Below, piece after piece: positions 19,238 to 27,575 of a DNA stretch of 64,000 nt. How positions within the stretch are numbered: position 1 is the stretch's first letter; each line of letters opens with the position of its first letter. The notes beneath the pieces are model-generated. The model had not been told where the DNA came from. It did no database searches and saw only the letters and a program-made list of their open reading frames with translations. The translations under genes were made by a program, and so were the position numbers. Source of the DNA: Chitinophaga pinensis (lineage in GTDB: Bacteria; Bacteroidota; Bacteroidia; UBA7662); NCBI GenBank assembly GCA_945874665.1, contig CAMCHJ010000001.1, positions 1-64,000 of the forward strand, given 5' to 3'.

Positions 19238-19777
19238 TTACTCCTTTTGATAGCCTTTAATGGTAATGCGCTTACCTTGTTCAAAAAACTGTTCCAATTG
19301 CAGCGACAAGGCCAACACCATTTCTTCCTTACTAATGTCTCTTCCATAAAGATCTTCTACGCTTTTTTCTAGATGAGCCAGCTTATCTAATACCTCCCGA
19401 TGACTTAGATAGGTTACGCGCATCCGTTGAAAAGCCCGCATGATGAAAATATGAATGTCGATGGCTACATCGCTATTTAACACACCCGAAAGCATGCCTA
19501 TACCCAATTCCGTAAACACCAATGGAGGCTTTCTCCAGCCCATCACATCAGCATTGGAAATCACAATTTGTGATTTCCAATCTGCGAATTCTTCGGGTGA
19601 CAACTGAAACATAAAATCTTCGGGGAATCGCCTGATGTGCCTGCGAACAGATTGGTTTAACACCCTTGTTTCGACGCCATATAATTTGGCTAAATCGCGG
19701 TCGAGCATCACATGCCGACCCCTAATGAGGTAAATTTGCCTTGCAATTTCACCTTCGCTGTAAATGCCTGGTAACAT
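19238..19777 (-). CDS. ORF6N domain protein
   Basis: A 179-residue protein with an N-terminal ORF6N domain (residues about 10-100), including IYLIRGRHVMLDRDLAKLYGV, RRHIRRFPEDFMFQLS and the segment RKPPLVFTELGIGMLSGVLNS. This DNA-binding domain is widespread in phage antirepressor-like proteins and as solitary chromosomal genes in Bacteroidota. The C-terminus (RVTYLSHREVLDKLAHLEKSV) is probably helical or coiled-coil. No phage genes are nearby, and its base composition looks more AT-rich than the neighbours. It may be a remnant of a mobile element or a domesticated regulator. Confidence 0.88.
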   Translation of the reverse strand: MLPGIYSEGEIARQIYLIRGRHVMLDRDLAKLYGVETRVLNQSVRRHIRRFPEDFMFQLSPEEFADWKSQIVISNADVMGWRKPPLVFTELGIGMLSGVLNSDVAIDIHIFIMRAFQRMRVTYLSHREVLDKLAHLEKSVEDLYGRDISKEEMVLALSLQLEQFFEQGKRITIKGYQKE

Positions 19778-19846
19778 CTCTATTTTTTTGGAAGCAAGTT
19801 ACAAGGCGCTTTTATTAAATATTCAGCGACTTCTTTCGAAAACACA

Positions 19847-19880
19847 ACAAAAAAGCCGTCCTTTTTGGGGACGGCTTTGT
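19847..19880 (-). terminator. Rho-independent terminator after acyl-CoA dehydrogenase
   Basis: Perfect 10-bp stem AAAGCCGTCC / GGACGGCTTT with a 7-nt loop. Read on the minus strand, the stem is followed by TTTTTTGTT. It lies 17 bp beyond the acyl-CoA dehydrogenase stop codon. Confidence 0.85.
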
Positions 19881-19896
19881 CTGAATTATGCTCGTA

Positions 19897-21036
19897 TTAC
19901 TTCAATACCTCGCGTGCAATTACAATTTTTTGCACCTCTGAGGTTCCTTCGTAAATCTGGGTGATTTTGGCATCACGCATCATGCGTTCTACATGGTACT
20001 CTTTCACAAAACCGTAACCGCCGTGCACCTGCACAGCTTCTGTGGTAATGCGCATAGCGACAGACGAAGCAAATAATTTAGCTTGCGCACTGGCCATGAT
20101 GTAGTCCTCGTGCTGGTCTTTAAGCCAAGCCGCCTTCAAACACAACAAACGTGCGGCTTCAATTTCGGTAGCCATGTCGGCCAACTTAAACTGAATGGCC
20201 TGGTGGTTCATAATCTCGGTACCAAAAGCCTTGCGCTCTTTCGAATATTTTACTGATAGCTCAAAAGCACCACTGGCAATGCCCAAAGCTTGGGCTGCAA
20301 TGCCGATGCGACCACCGGCTAATACCTTCATGGCAAACTTAAAACCAAAGCCATCTTCTCCAATGCGATTGGCCTTGGGCACTTTTACATTGGTGAACAT
20401 GATGCTGTGGGTATCGCTGCCGCGGATGCCCATCTTATCTTCTTTTTTACCTATTTGAAAGCCTTCCCACTCCTTCTCTACAATAAAAGCATTGATGCCG
20501 CGGTGGCCTTTTTCCACGTCGGTTTGTGCCACTACAATGTAGGTAGAGGCGCTGTTGCCATTGGTAATCCAATTTTTGGTACCATTCAACTCGTAATAAT
20601 CGCCTTTATCGATGGCCGTGGTACGCTGTGAAGTAGCGTCTGAACCAGCTTCTGGCTCCGACAAACAGAAGGCGCCGATTTTGCGACCCGCTGCCAAATC
20701 TGGCAAATACTTGCTCTTTAGCTCGTCAGAAGCGTAGGTTTCAATGCCCCAACATACCAATGAGTTGTTTACCGACATACATACCGAAGCCGATGCGTCT
20801 ACTTTTGAAATCTCCTCCATGGCAAGCACATACGAAATGGTATCCATGCCGCCACCGCCGTACTCAGGACTCACCATCATGCCCATAAAGCCCAAATCAC
20901 CCATTTTACGGATTTGTTCGGTTGGGAATTTTTGTTCGTTGTCGCGCTCAATAACGCCCGGCAATAACTCGGTTTGTGCAAAGTCTCTAGCAGCTTGACG
21001 AATCATCAAGTGCTCTTCTGAAAGATTAAATTCCAT
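19897..21036 (-). CDS. Acyl-CoA dehydrogenase
   Basis: A 379-residue flavoenzyme that oxidises acyl-CoA to trans-2-enoyl-CoA and passes electrons to ETF. The start is placed at MEFNLSEEH (ATG at 21036); upstream in-frame codons encode a hydrophilic stretch without family similarity. Motifs: FCLSEPEAGSDA (FAD/substrate binding), NGTKNWITNG, and the C-terminal QVHGGYGFVKEYHVERMMRDAK...YEGTSEVQ, with the catalytic glutamate of short-chain-type enzymes in YEGTSEVQ. It is probably a short-chain or butyryl-CoA type. Monocistronic with its own terminator. Confidence 0.95.
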   Translation of the reverse strand: MEFNLSEEHLMIRQAARDFAQTELLPGVIERDNEQKFPTEQIRKMGDLGFMGMMVSPEYGGGGMDTISYVLAMEEISKVDASASVCMSVNNSLVCWGIETYASDELKSKYLPDLAAGRKIGAFCLSEPEAGSDATSQRTTAIDKGDYYELNGTKNWITNGNSASTYIVVAQTDVEKGHRGINAFIVEKEWEGFQIGKKEDKMGIRGSDTHSIMFTNVKVPKANRIGEDGFGFKFAMKVLAGGRIGIAAQALGIASGAFELSVKYSKERKAFGTEIMNHQAIQFKLADMATEIEAARLLCLKAAWLKDQHEDYIMASAQAKLFASSVAMRITTEAVQVHGGYGFVKEYHVERMMRDAKITQIYEGTSEVQKIVIAREVLK

Positions 21037-21133
21037 TTGGTTCTTTTTTACATACATCAACAGCGTGACGCATGGCTGGTTTTACAAAACGCACAAATAT
21101 ACGGCGAAGGCCTGAAGTCTCAGTCTAAAAAGC

Positions 21134-22264
21134 TTAAAACCAATTGGCCACAGCAGCAAAAACCTCCCTACGAATGTTACCGTTTACAGAGATGGCCAAA
21201 ATCATGGATACAAATAGACCCATGGTTACGTAAACGATATCCTTGCCGATGAGGCGGAATGTTTTTTTAAGCTTTACTGGTCCGTTTCGGAAACCCGAAA
21301 CCTTCATGCCAATTTCGCGACCCGCCAACAAGCCAATAAAGACCCAAGTGGTACTCATTGGTATGGTGTTGAGATTGGTGAACCACAGCAAAATAAAAGC
21401 ATACACCAAGTCGATGAGCGTGGCCGACCTCACGTCAGTAACATCAGACTTTTCATTAACAATGCCTTGGATTTTGTCGCCTTTGAGATAGAACAAAAGA
21501 CCTAATCCCGCAAAAACATACGCACAGAAAAACAAAACCTCGTTTAAAGAAAGGGAGCGCGGCAAGTAAACCGCAATGTTGGCTGCATCCTGCGCAATCC
21601 ATAAATACCACAAAGCGCCGCTGGTAACCCACTGAAAAACAGTCCATGCTGGATGCGCCGTGCCCTTAACAAGCTTTTTAATTGGCCCTGCAAACAAAAA
21701 CCAAATGGCAATGGAAACAGTGAAGGCTATAAAATATCCAGATAAACTTTTCTGGAACATGCCCGTAATGGTGCTCAAGCTTCCCGAAAAAGAAGTGAGC
21801 AGCATAAAGGTGGTGCTTACAGGGATGCGGAGGCGCGTTAGAATGAGTAAAATAATTGGCGCTGCAATCTGCAAAAACCCAAACTCTGTAGGAGTTTCTG
21901 ATAGGCCCTTGCTCTGTAAACGTTGAAAAGACACATCACCATCGTACATGGTCCAACTTGTAAAAATCGCAACCAAAAAAATCAACCCAATAAACAACCA
22001 CAACCAATACCACTTTTGCTTTTGGTTGGAGGCGATGAAGGTGCCAATGGTTTGTATGCTGTCGTTAGCAATGGCTGAATAACCTGCAAACATAAAGCCC
22101 AGCCACATGGCCACATTGGGGTAGGGGTAAGCTACAGCCGTTACCAAAAGCGCTATGGCAATGAGTACGAAAAACTTTCGCTCACGACGAGCATAAACAA
22201 GCAAAGACTTTACTGGCTGTGAACCATCAATACTGGGAGCTTCTTTCATCTTAGCTTTGCTCAT
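21134..22264 (-). CDS. PiT-like transporter (divergent phosphate permease)
   Basis: A 376-residue membrane protein with about ten hydrophobic segments in two halves. The first half has SAIANDSIQTIGTFIAS, which recalls the GANDVANAFGT signature of PiT transporters. The repeats IPVSTTFMLLTSFSG and IPMSTTWVFIGLLAGREIG correspond to the PVSTTH...G segments of that family. It is therefore probably an inorganic phosphate (or sulfate) permease, but divergent enough that the substrate is uncertain. It follows apaG on the same strand after an 89-bp gap containing a 12-bp perfect palindrome. Confidence 0.7.
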   Translation of the reverse strand: MSKAKMKEAPSIDGSQPVKSLLVYARRERKFFVLIAIALLVTAVAYPYPNVAMWLGFMFAGYSAIANDSIQTIGTFIASNQKQKWYWLWLFIGLIFLVAIFTSWTMYDGDVSFQRLQSKGLSETPTEFGFLQIAAPIILLILTRLRIPVSTTFMLLTSFSGSLSTITGMFQKSLSGYFIAFTVSIAIWFLFAGPIKKLVKGTAHPAWTVFQWVTSGALWYLWIAQDAANIAVYLPRSLSLNEVLFFCAYVFAGLGLLFYLKGDKIQGIVNEKSDVTDVRSATLIDLVYAFILLWFTNLNTIPMSTTWVFIGLLAGREIGMKVSGFRNGPVKLKKTFRLIGKDIVYVTMGLFVSMILAISVNGNIRREVFAAVANWF

Positions 22265-22327
22265 CTAGGTTATTGCTTGCAAAAATCAACGAAAATTTGG
22301 ACTGACCTTACTATCGGACGTTATCTT

Positions 22328-22339
22328 ATTGTTAACAAT
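22328..22339. promoter_or_regulatory. 12-bp perfect palindrome upstream of the PiT-like gene
   Basis: ATTGTTAACAAT, in the 89-bp gap between apaG and the PiT-like gene, 63 bp from the latter's ATG. It is a candidate operator; no promoter box was found at a fixed distance. Confidence 0.35.
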
Positions 22340-22353
22340 TCCGTAATATGTAT

Positions 22354-22740
22354 TCATGATAATAGCTGCGGCAGGATCATCGTGAACAAAGGTACTTCAA
22401 TTTCTATCACATAACCATCGGTTATCCTACTGGCGTAAAACACGCCCTGCATGCTGCCAAAAGGGTGCGCGAGGTTGCAAAACGACACATAAGCATGCTG
22501 CTCCCCCGGCGCCAGCACGGGCTGCTCCCCCACAATACCCTCGCCTTTTACCTCACGCTTTTGCACAGGCCCATCCGCAATGAACCAATGCCTAGCTAAA
22601 ATCTGAATTTCTTGGGAACTGTTGTTAATGATGTGGATGTGGTACGCAAACAAAAATTCCGCACTATGGGGCACGGAATATTGCGGTTGATACTGAATGT
22701 CAACAGACACGGTAATATCGTCGGTGGTAGCATAAACCAT
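22354..22740 (-). CDS. apaG: ApaG domain protein
   Basis: A 128-residue single-domain protein of the ApaG family (immunoglobulin-like beta sandwich). The family pattern is visible in FAYHIHIINNSSQEIQILARHWFIADG, REVKGEGIVGEQPVLAPGEQHAYVS and GSMQGVFYA. Genetic studies elsewhere link ApaG to Co2+/Mg2+ phenotypes; its biochemical role is unknown. It lies 14 bp downstream of paaD, so it may be co-transcribed with the phenylacetate genes. Confidence 0.93.
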   Translation of the reverse strand: MVYATTDDITVSVDIQYQPQYSVPHSAEFLFAYHIHIINNSSQEIQILARHWFIADGPVQKREVKGEGIVGEQPVLAPGEQHAYVSFCNLAHPFGSMQGVFYASRITDGYVIEIEVPLFTMILPQLLS

Positions 22741-22754
22741 ATGCTACAAAAATG

Positions 22755-23252
22755 CTAAATTGGTTTGAATTGTTCAAATGCTTGCAGACAATCGTAGCAA
22801 TAATGCATCGAACGACAAAGCGTTGGACCGAATGGCGTTTTTAAGGTGGTGTTTTCGCTGTTGCAATAAGGACAAGCCGTGTGTGCCAGCAAAGCCATAT
22901 CGGGTTCGCCTTTATATTTAGGCGGCGGTGCGAGGCCAAAGTTTTTGATTATTTCACGCCCTTTTTCGCTAATCATATTGCTGTTCCAGGTAACATCGAA
23001 ATTCGTTTCCACGGTCACATGGGCATGCCCCACTCCTTCTACGGCCTCTTTTACCTGCTTTTCCATGAGCTTGATGGCGGGACAACCCGAAAAAGTGGGC
23101 GTCATAAATACCTTCACGGCAGACTGATCGTCGATTTGAACGTCGGTAATGATGCCCAAATCAACCACTGATAAAACCGGTATTTCGGGGTCCATTACCT
23201 GCGCAATGGCCTCCCATATGTGATCTGTAGCACTTATAACGGTTGTTGACAT
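22755..23252 (-). CDS. paaD: Phenylacetyl-CoA epoxidase assembly subunit PaaD
   Basis: A 165-residue protein: an N-terminal MIP18/DUF59 domain (VMDPEIPVLSVVDLGIITDV, TPTFSGCPAIKLME) followed by a C-terminal zinc-ribbon-like tail with CPYC and later CxxxxxxC (CRSMHYCYDC). This architecture is diagnostic of PaaD, which supports maturation of the PaaABCE di-iron epoxidase, probably through Fe-S assembly. It is separated from paaC by 40 bp. The reductase gene paaE, usually next, is absent here. Confidence 0.93.
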   Translation of the reverse strand: MSTTVISATDHIWEAIAQVMDPEIPVLSVVDLGIITDVQIDDQSAVKVFMTPTFSGCPAIKLMEKQVKEAVEGVGHAHVTVETNFDVTWNSNMISEKGREIIKNFGLAPPPKYKGEPDMALLAHTACPYCNSENTTLKTPFGPTLCRSMHYCYDCLQAFEQFKPI

Positions 23253-23292
23253 GGGGTTTTCTTAATATTTATTGTGTTCAAAACGATTGTCC

Positions 23293-24063
23293 CTACCACT
23301 CAGCCGCGGGATCCACACGAAATACCTCTGTCATTTCGTCGAGCAAGGGCTGTAAATATTCAGTATGAAAGCCTTTACGACCACCATAAACTGGCTCTAC
23401 TTTGCCTGCATCTGGCATTTTAAGGTCTGCCTCCAGCAAAACTGCCTGCAATTCTCCCAACCACGCCTCCCGAATGGCAGCCTCGCCTTTGTAAATGCCT
23501 TGATCGATGAGCAGCTTTTCGCCTTCAAACGACTCAAACATCCCCAAAGCCAAGCCAAAATTTTGGTTGATAGCAGACTGCAAACGGGCCTTGCTTTCTT
23601 CGCTACCATGGCCTAATTGTTTGATGAAGGTGTTGGCATGGAAAACGTGGTATTTGATTTCGCCTTTGACTTTACGTGCCAATTTGGCCACTGGATCGAA
23701 AGAAGAAGTCGCTAAATCTTCAAAACGAATGAGCGCCGCTGTATCAAAAAAGAGGTGCCGCACCAAGCTAAAGTCATACTCGCCGATCGGCAATTCTACC
23801 AACTGACAAGAAGTAAAATCGCTTTCATTCCGCATAAAAGCTAAGGTATCGGGTTCGGCTTCACCCAAATTTTCATTGAGAATGGTGTATAAACCGAGGG
23901 CATGTCCAATTTTGTCCTGCGCAATTGATGAAAACGCAATGTCTTCTTCCAAAATCGGGCCTAAACCCGTCCATTCGGAGTTGCGGTGCCCAATAATCAA
24001 GTGATCGTCGGCCTGAAAAAGCAGCAGTGAGCGCACTGCATCGAGGGTTTGTTTGTTAAACAT
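23293..24063 (-). CDS. paaC: 1,2-phenylacetyl-CoA epoxidase structural subunit PaaC
   Basis: A 256-residue ferritin-like scaffold subunit of the epoxidase, beginning MFNKQTLDAVRSLLLFQADD. Typical segments are GHRNSEWTGLGPILEEDIAFSS, AQDKIGHA and GEIKYHVFHAN. The start at 24063 overlaps the paaB stop by 8 bp. PaaC pairs with the catalytic PaaA and provides structural support; several metal ligands of PaaA are naturally missing from PaaC proteins. It ends with a hydrophilic DPAAEW tail. Confidence 0.95.
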   Translation of the reverse strand: MFNKQTLDAVRSLLLFQADDHLIIGHRNSEWTGLGPILEEDIAFSSIAQDKIGHALGLYTILNENLGEAEPDTLAFMRNESDFTSCQLVELPIGEYDFSLVRHLFFDTAALIRFEDLATSSFDPVAKLARKVKGEIKYHVFHANTFIKQLGHGSEESKARLQSAINQNFGLALGMFESFEGEKLLIDQGIYKGEAAIREAWLGELQAVLLEADLKMPDAGKVEPVYGGRKGFHTEYLQPLLDEMTEVFRVDPAAEW

Positions 24064-24439
24064 GCAGGTTTGACTTTTTGAATTCAGCAATTTTATCGTT
24101 CACCTTGTAGCCAGCTGGGTCGCGGTACATTTTATCGGGCGTGGTGGCAAAAACATCGTAATCATCGTAGTCCATGGCCAATACATCGCGGGTATTTACA
24201 ATCCACATGTTCACTGTTTCGCCGCGGCGTCCGTACTGTTCTTTGGCAAATACCAAGGCCATTTCGGCGCTCGGCGCATGCACGATACCTACCGAACTGT
24301 GTTTCTCCCCGCGCTTGCGCTGGTGAAAAACTTGGTAAGTTTCCCAATGGTCTTGCACATGCAACACCGCGTCCGGCTGTTTGTCAACCACGTCGAGCTC
24401 TAAACGGCTCACTCGGGGATCAAGTGATTTAATTTTCAT
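24056..24439 (-). CDS. paaB: 1,2-phenylacetyl-CoA epoxidase subunit PaaB
   Basis: A 127-residue PaaB subunit, recognised by WETYQVFHQRKRGEKHSSVG, HAPSAEMALVFAKEQYGRRGE and NMWIVNTRDVLAM. PaaB bridges PaaAC heterodimers in the epoxidase complex that converts phenylacetyl-CoA to ring-1,2-epoxyphenylacetyl-CoA. It lies 5 bp after paaA. Confidence 0.95.
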   Translation of the reverse strand: MKIKSLDPRVSRLELDVVDKQPDAVLHVQDHWETYQVFHQRKRGEKHSSVGIVHAPSAEMALVFAKEQYGRRGETVNMWIVNTRDVLAMDYDDYDVFATTPDKMYRDPAGYKVNDKIAEFKKSNLHV

Positions 24440-24444
24440 AGGAC

Positions 24445-25434
24445 TTAAGCGAGGGGTGTAACGTACTGTTGATCGGCTTTGCGCAAAGCATCACGTACCC
24501 AAGCGCCATTGTCTTCGGCAGCACGGCGTACGGCAAGGCGTTCGGCGTTACAAGGACCGTTGCCCTTGATCACTTCGTAAAACTCGTTCCAATCGGGCTC
24601 CGTGAACTCCCACATATTGGTTTCAGGGTTTTTGTGGAGGTTAGGATCGGGAATGGTAATGCCTACTTCGCGAATTTTGGGCACGTACATGTTCAAAAAC
24701 TGCTGGCGCATATCGTCGTTTGACGCCATTTTCACTTTCCAACGCATGAGGGTTTCGGTATGCTGACTCATTTTGTCGCTCGGACCAAAGAAGTGCATAA
24801 TCGGCTGCCACCAACGGTTGAGGGCATCCTGCACCATGGCGCGCTGCGTGGGCGTGCCGGTGGCCAGGTACACAAAAATGCTATGACCTTGCTTGAGGTG
24901 GAAGCTTTCTTCGTAGCAAATCCGCTCCAAGGCCCGGCAATACGGACCATACGATCCTTTGCTGTTGGCCACTTGGTTCACAATGGCAGCTGCATCAATC
25001 AAAAAGCCAATCACGGCCACATCCGCCCAAGTTTTAGACGGATAATTAAATACATTCGAGTACTTCGATTTGCCATTGATCAGGTCGTTGATCATGTCTT
25101 CGCGGCTCTTGCCCAAGGTTTCAGCGGCGCTGTACAACAACTGAGCATGGCCCACTTCGTCTTGCACCTTCGCCATCAACGCTAATTTGCGGCGGAAGCC
25201 AGGGGCGCGGGTAATCCACGTGCCTTCGGGCAATGCACCAATGATTTCGGAATGCGCGTGCTGCTCAATCATGCGGATGAGCTGGCGGCGGTATTCGGTT
25301 GGCATCCAATCGCGGGGCTCAATTTTTTCACCGCGCGCAATGCGGGCTTCAAACTCGGCCAACAGTGCCGGATCTTCGGCGATGCTGTCCGTTTTTTTCT
25401 TCTGATCGTCGTGGATATATCCTCCTCCGTACAT
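24445..25434 (-). CDS. paaA: 1,2-phenylacetyl-CoA epoxidase catalytic subunit PaaA
   Basis: A 329-residue ferritin-like di-iron oxygenase. Iron-binding helices are visible in [34 protein letters not shown] (ExxH pair) and [14 protein letters not shown] (second ExxxH region). The enzyme inserts oxygen into the CoA-activated aromatic ring, using electrons from PaaE, which is not encoded nearby. First structural gene of the operon, 10 bp after the TetR regulator, so probably on the same transcript. Confidence 0.96.
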   Translation of the reverse strand: MYGGGYIHDDQKKKTDSIAEDPALLAEFEARIARGEKIEPRDWMPTEYRRQLIRMIEQHAHSEIIGALPEGTWITRAPGFRRKLALMAKVQDEVGHAQLLYSAAETLGKSREDMINDLINGKSKYSNVFNYPSKTWADVAVIGFLIDAAAIVNQVANSKGSYGPYCRALERICYEESFHLKQGHSIFVYLATGTPTQRAMVQDALNRWWQPIMHFFGPSDKMSQHTETLMRWKVKMASNDDMRQQFLNMYVPKIREVGITIPDPNLHKNPETNMWEFTEPDWNEFYEVIKGNGPCNAERLAVRRAAEDNGAWVRDALRKADQQYVTPLA

Positions 25435-25444
25435 GGTCTGAAAT

Positions 25445-26029
25445 TTATTTGTTTGTGATTAAACCGTTTAATACTTGATCGGCCAATTGCATGGCTATTT
25501 CGTGGGGCTGTAGATTGCCATCAGGTCGGTACCAGTCGTACAACCAGTTGAGCGACGATAGCAAAGTAAGCACTGTGAGTTTTTCGTTGGGGATGTTGAA
25601 TTGGCCTGCTGCCTTGCCTTCCTGCAAAATAGCGGTGAGGTATTCTTCGTATTCGCGGCGCATGCTTTTGAAGATGCTGAGCTCGGGCTCGCTTAAATGG
25701 CGCCACTCATGCAAAAACACAGCGGAGGCGTTTACATCGTTGGTTACTACTTCCACGTGTTTTTCGATGGCGAGACGAAGTTTAATGGGGGCGGGAAGTT
25801 GCAGACTGTTTACCTGATCGCGGGCGGTGAAAAAGGCCTCTGCCATCCCAAAACAAATGCGCTGCAACAGTTCTTCTTTGGAACGCAAGTGGCTGTATAA
25901 AGAGGCAGCTTCAATGCCGATAGCGGCTGCTAAATCGCGCATCGACGTGGCCGCATAGCCCCGCTCCTTGAAAAGCAAGGTGGCTTTCTCAGCTATTTGT
26001 GTTTTGCGCTCGGTAAGTAATTCCGCCAT
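25445..26029 (-). CDS. TetR/AcrR family regulator of the paa operon
   Basis: A 194-residue repressor-type protein. The N-terminal helix-turn-helix ([46 protein letters not shown]) is well conserved; the C-terminal ligand domain ([21 protein letters not shown] onward) resembles TetR_C domains of PaaR- and AcrR-like regulators. It is first in the paa operon and has a candidate operator overlapping its own start site, consistent with autorepression relieved by phenylacetyl-CoA. The ligand is inferred from context. Confidence 0.9.
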   Translation of the reverse strand: MAELLTERKTQIAEKATLLFKERGYAATSMRDLAAAIGIEAASLYSHLRSKEELLQRICFGMAEAFFTARDQVNSLQLPAPIKLRLAIEKHVEVVTNDVNASAVFLHEWRHLSEPELSIFKSMRREYEEYLTAILQEGKAAGQFNIPNEKLTVLTLLSSLNWLYDWYRPDGNLQPHEIAMQLADQVLNGLITNK

Positions 26030-26036
26030 ATACTAA

Positions 26037-26050
26037 CTAACAGTCGTTAG
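26037..26050. promoter_or_regulatory. Candidate TetR operator, CTAAC-AGTC-GTTAG
   Basis: Inverted repeat with 5-bp arms directly downstream of the -7 box, covering the expected transcription start of the TetR-paa operon. This position suits a repressor. Its core TAAC-N4-GTTA is also that of the four GTAAC-N4-GTTAC sites, but the outer base differs and its promoter position is different. Confidence 0.5.
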
Positions 26051-26058
26051 CAAAGATA
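26051..26058 (-). promoter_or_regulatory. -7 box TATCTTTG of the TetR-paa operon
   Basis: Perfect TAnnTTTG consensus on the minus strand, 21 bp before the TetR start codon and directly abutting the candidate operator. Confidence 0.6.
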
Positions 26059-26160
26059 GTTTTTGGAGTTGAATAAAAAAAATCTCCTCACAATTTGGCC
26101 ATCCATTTAAATATCTCATCAATAATACGTTCAGCCTTAGTAATTTCGTTGGCCCTAAGG

Positions 26161-27549
26161 ATGAGGTCATTTTACACACTTGCGCTCTTAGCCGTTTTGC
26201 TGCTGCCAGCTGTTTTTGGTTGTCGGCAAGACCGCTTTACTCCCAATGCCGACATTGCACTGCGTTTTGAGGCCGATAGCGTGCTTTTCGATACTGTGTT
26301 GGTGACTGCCGGCTCCATCACCAAGCGGCTGAAGGTGTTTAATCCTACCAATACCAATGTACTCATCGATGAGGTATACCTGAGCGGCAAGCGCCTCACC
26401 GGCCAATCGGCCTACCGCATTAACATCAATGGCGTGCCGAGCAACGACTTACAGGGGGTAGAGCTTCGGGCCAACGACAGCTTGTATCTCTTTATAGAAG
26501 TAACCATCGACCCCACCTCCACCAACACCCCCTTTTTGGTAACCGACTCCATTATTTTTCGTTCTGGCACCAAAACTGGCAAAGTGCAATTGGCTGCTTA
26601 TGGCCAAAATGCGGTTTTTTACAATGGGGAAGTTTTGCCGTGTAATACCATTTGGACTGCCGACAGGCCCATTGTCATTTATAATTCGATTTTAGTTGAT
26701 TCGCTTTGCAACCTTACCATTGAAGCTGGTACACGTATCTATTTCAATAAAAACTCTACCATTTTTACCCTTGGAAGTCTGCAAGTCAACGGCACGCCTG
26801 AAAACCCCGTGATTTTTAGAGGCGACCGGCTCGACCCTTTTTACCGCGACCTCGCTGGTGCTTGGAACGGCCTCCATTTTTTAATAGGCAGCACCAACAA
26901 CCACATCAGCAATGCCGAACTGCACAACGGCAACATTGCCATACGCGTTGATTCGCTACCTGTGAGCGGCACCGCACCCAATTTGGTGCTCGATAAGGTG
27001 CTCATTGATAATTTTGCCATTGTAGGCTTATTGGGATTCACTGCCCACATCCAAGCCACCAATTTGCTCATCAGCAACTGCGGGTTGTATAATTTTTTGG
27101 GAGATTTAGGGGGCAGCTATGTCTTTCGACACGCTACTTTTGCCAACATTGGCTCTGGGTTTTCGCGCAGTTTTCCGCTTTTTGTGCTCAGTAACCGCAA
27201 CAACAACGGCCTGCCCAATGCTGCCAACCTCATCCTCCAAAACAGCATTGTTTATGGTACACGGGAAGTTGAATTTGTGCTTGATACATCGGGTACAGGC
27301 GGCTTTAATGCCCAACTCAGTCATACCATCTTGCGTACCAACCGCACCCAGCTCCCCGGTACGGCGCTGCAATTTGTAAACCCGCGGTTTAAGAGTCCCG
27401 AAGACAAAAACTTCAGCATCGACACCCTTTCGCCAGCCTATCAAGCCGGTTTAAATGTAATTGGCAAATTCCCAGTTTTAACCCACGATTTGTTTGGCCA
27501 GCCACGCAGCATCATGCCTACATTGGGCGCTATCGAAAGAATTGAATAA
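26161..27549 (+). CDS. Beta-helix surface lipoprotein
   Basis: A 462-residue protein starting MRSFYTLALLAVLLLPAVFGC, a lipoprotein signal with lipobox VFGC; the ATG at 26161 is chosen so that the signal is N-terminal. Residues 40-160 look like an immunoglobulin-like domain (KRLKVFNPTNTNVLIDEVYLSG). From about 190 on, short repeating strands (GTRIYFNKNSTIFTLGSLQVNGTPENPVIFRGD) resemble a right-handed parallel beta-helix. Such lipoproteins are common on Bacteroidota cell surfaces; the ligand is unknown. It diverges from the paa operon. A weak TAATTTCG box lies at 26141-26148. Confidence 0.75.
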   Translation: MRSFYTLALLAVLLLPAVFGCRQDRFTPNADIALRFEADSVLFDTVLVTAGSITKRLKVFNPTNTNVLIDEVYLSGKRLTGQSAYRININGVPSNDLQGVELRANDSLYLFIEVTIDPTSTNTPFLVTDSIIFRSGTKTGKVQLAAYGQNAVFYNGEVLPCNTIWTADRPIVIYNSILVDSLCNLTIEAGTRIYFNKNSTIFTLGSLQVNGTPENPVIFRGDRLDPFYRDLAGAWNGLHFLIGSTNNHISNAELHNGNIAIRVDSLPVSGTAPNLVLDKVLIDNFAIVGLLGFTAHIQATNLLISNCGLYNFLGDLGGSYVFRHATFANIGSGFSRSFPLFVLSNRNNNGLPNAANLILQNSIVYGTREVEFVLDTSGTGGFNAQLSHTILRTNRTQLPGTALQFVNPRFKSPEDKNFSIDTLSPAYQAGLNVIGKFPVLTHDLFGQPRSIMPTLGAIERIE

Positions 27550-27575
27550 ATTCAACCTCAAATCAACCTTATCTT

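Noticed and set aside
22411-22425. Palindrome ATAACC-ATC-GGTTAT
   Set aside because: Lies inside the apaG coding sequence with a 3-bp spacer, unlike the four N4-spaced intergenic sites; probably coincidental.
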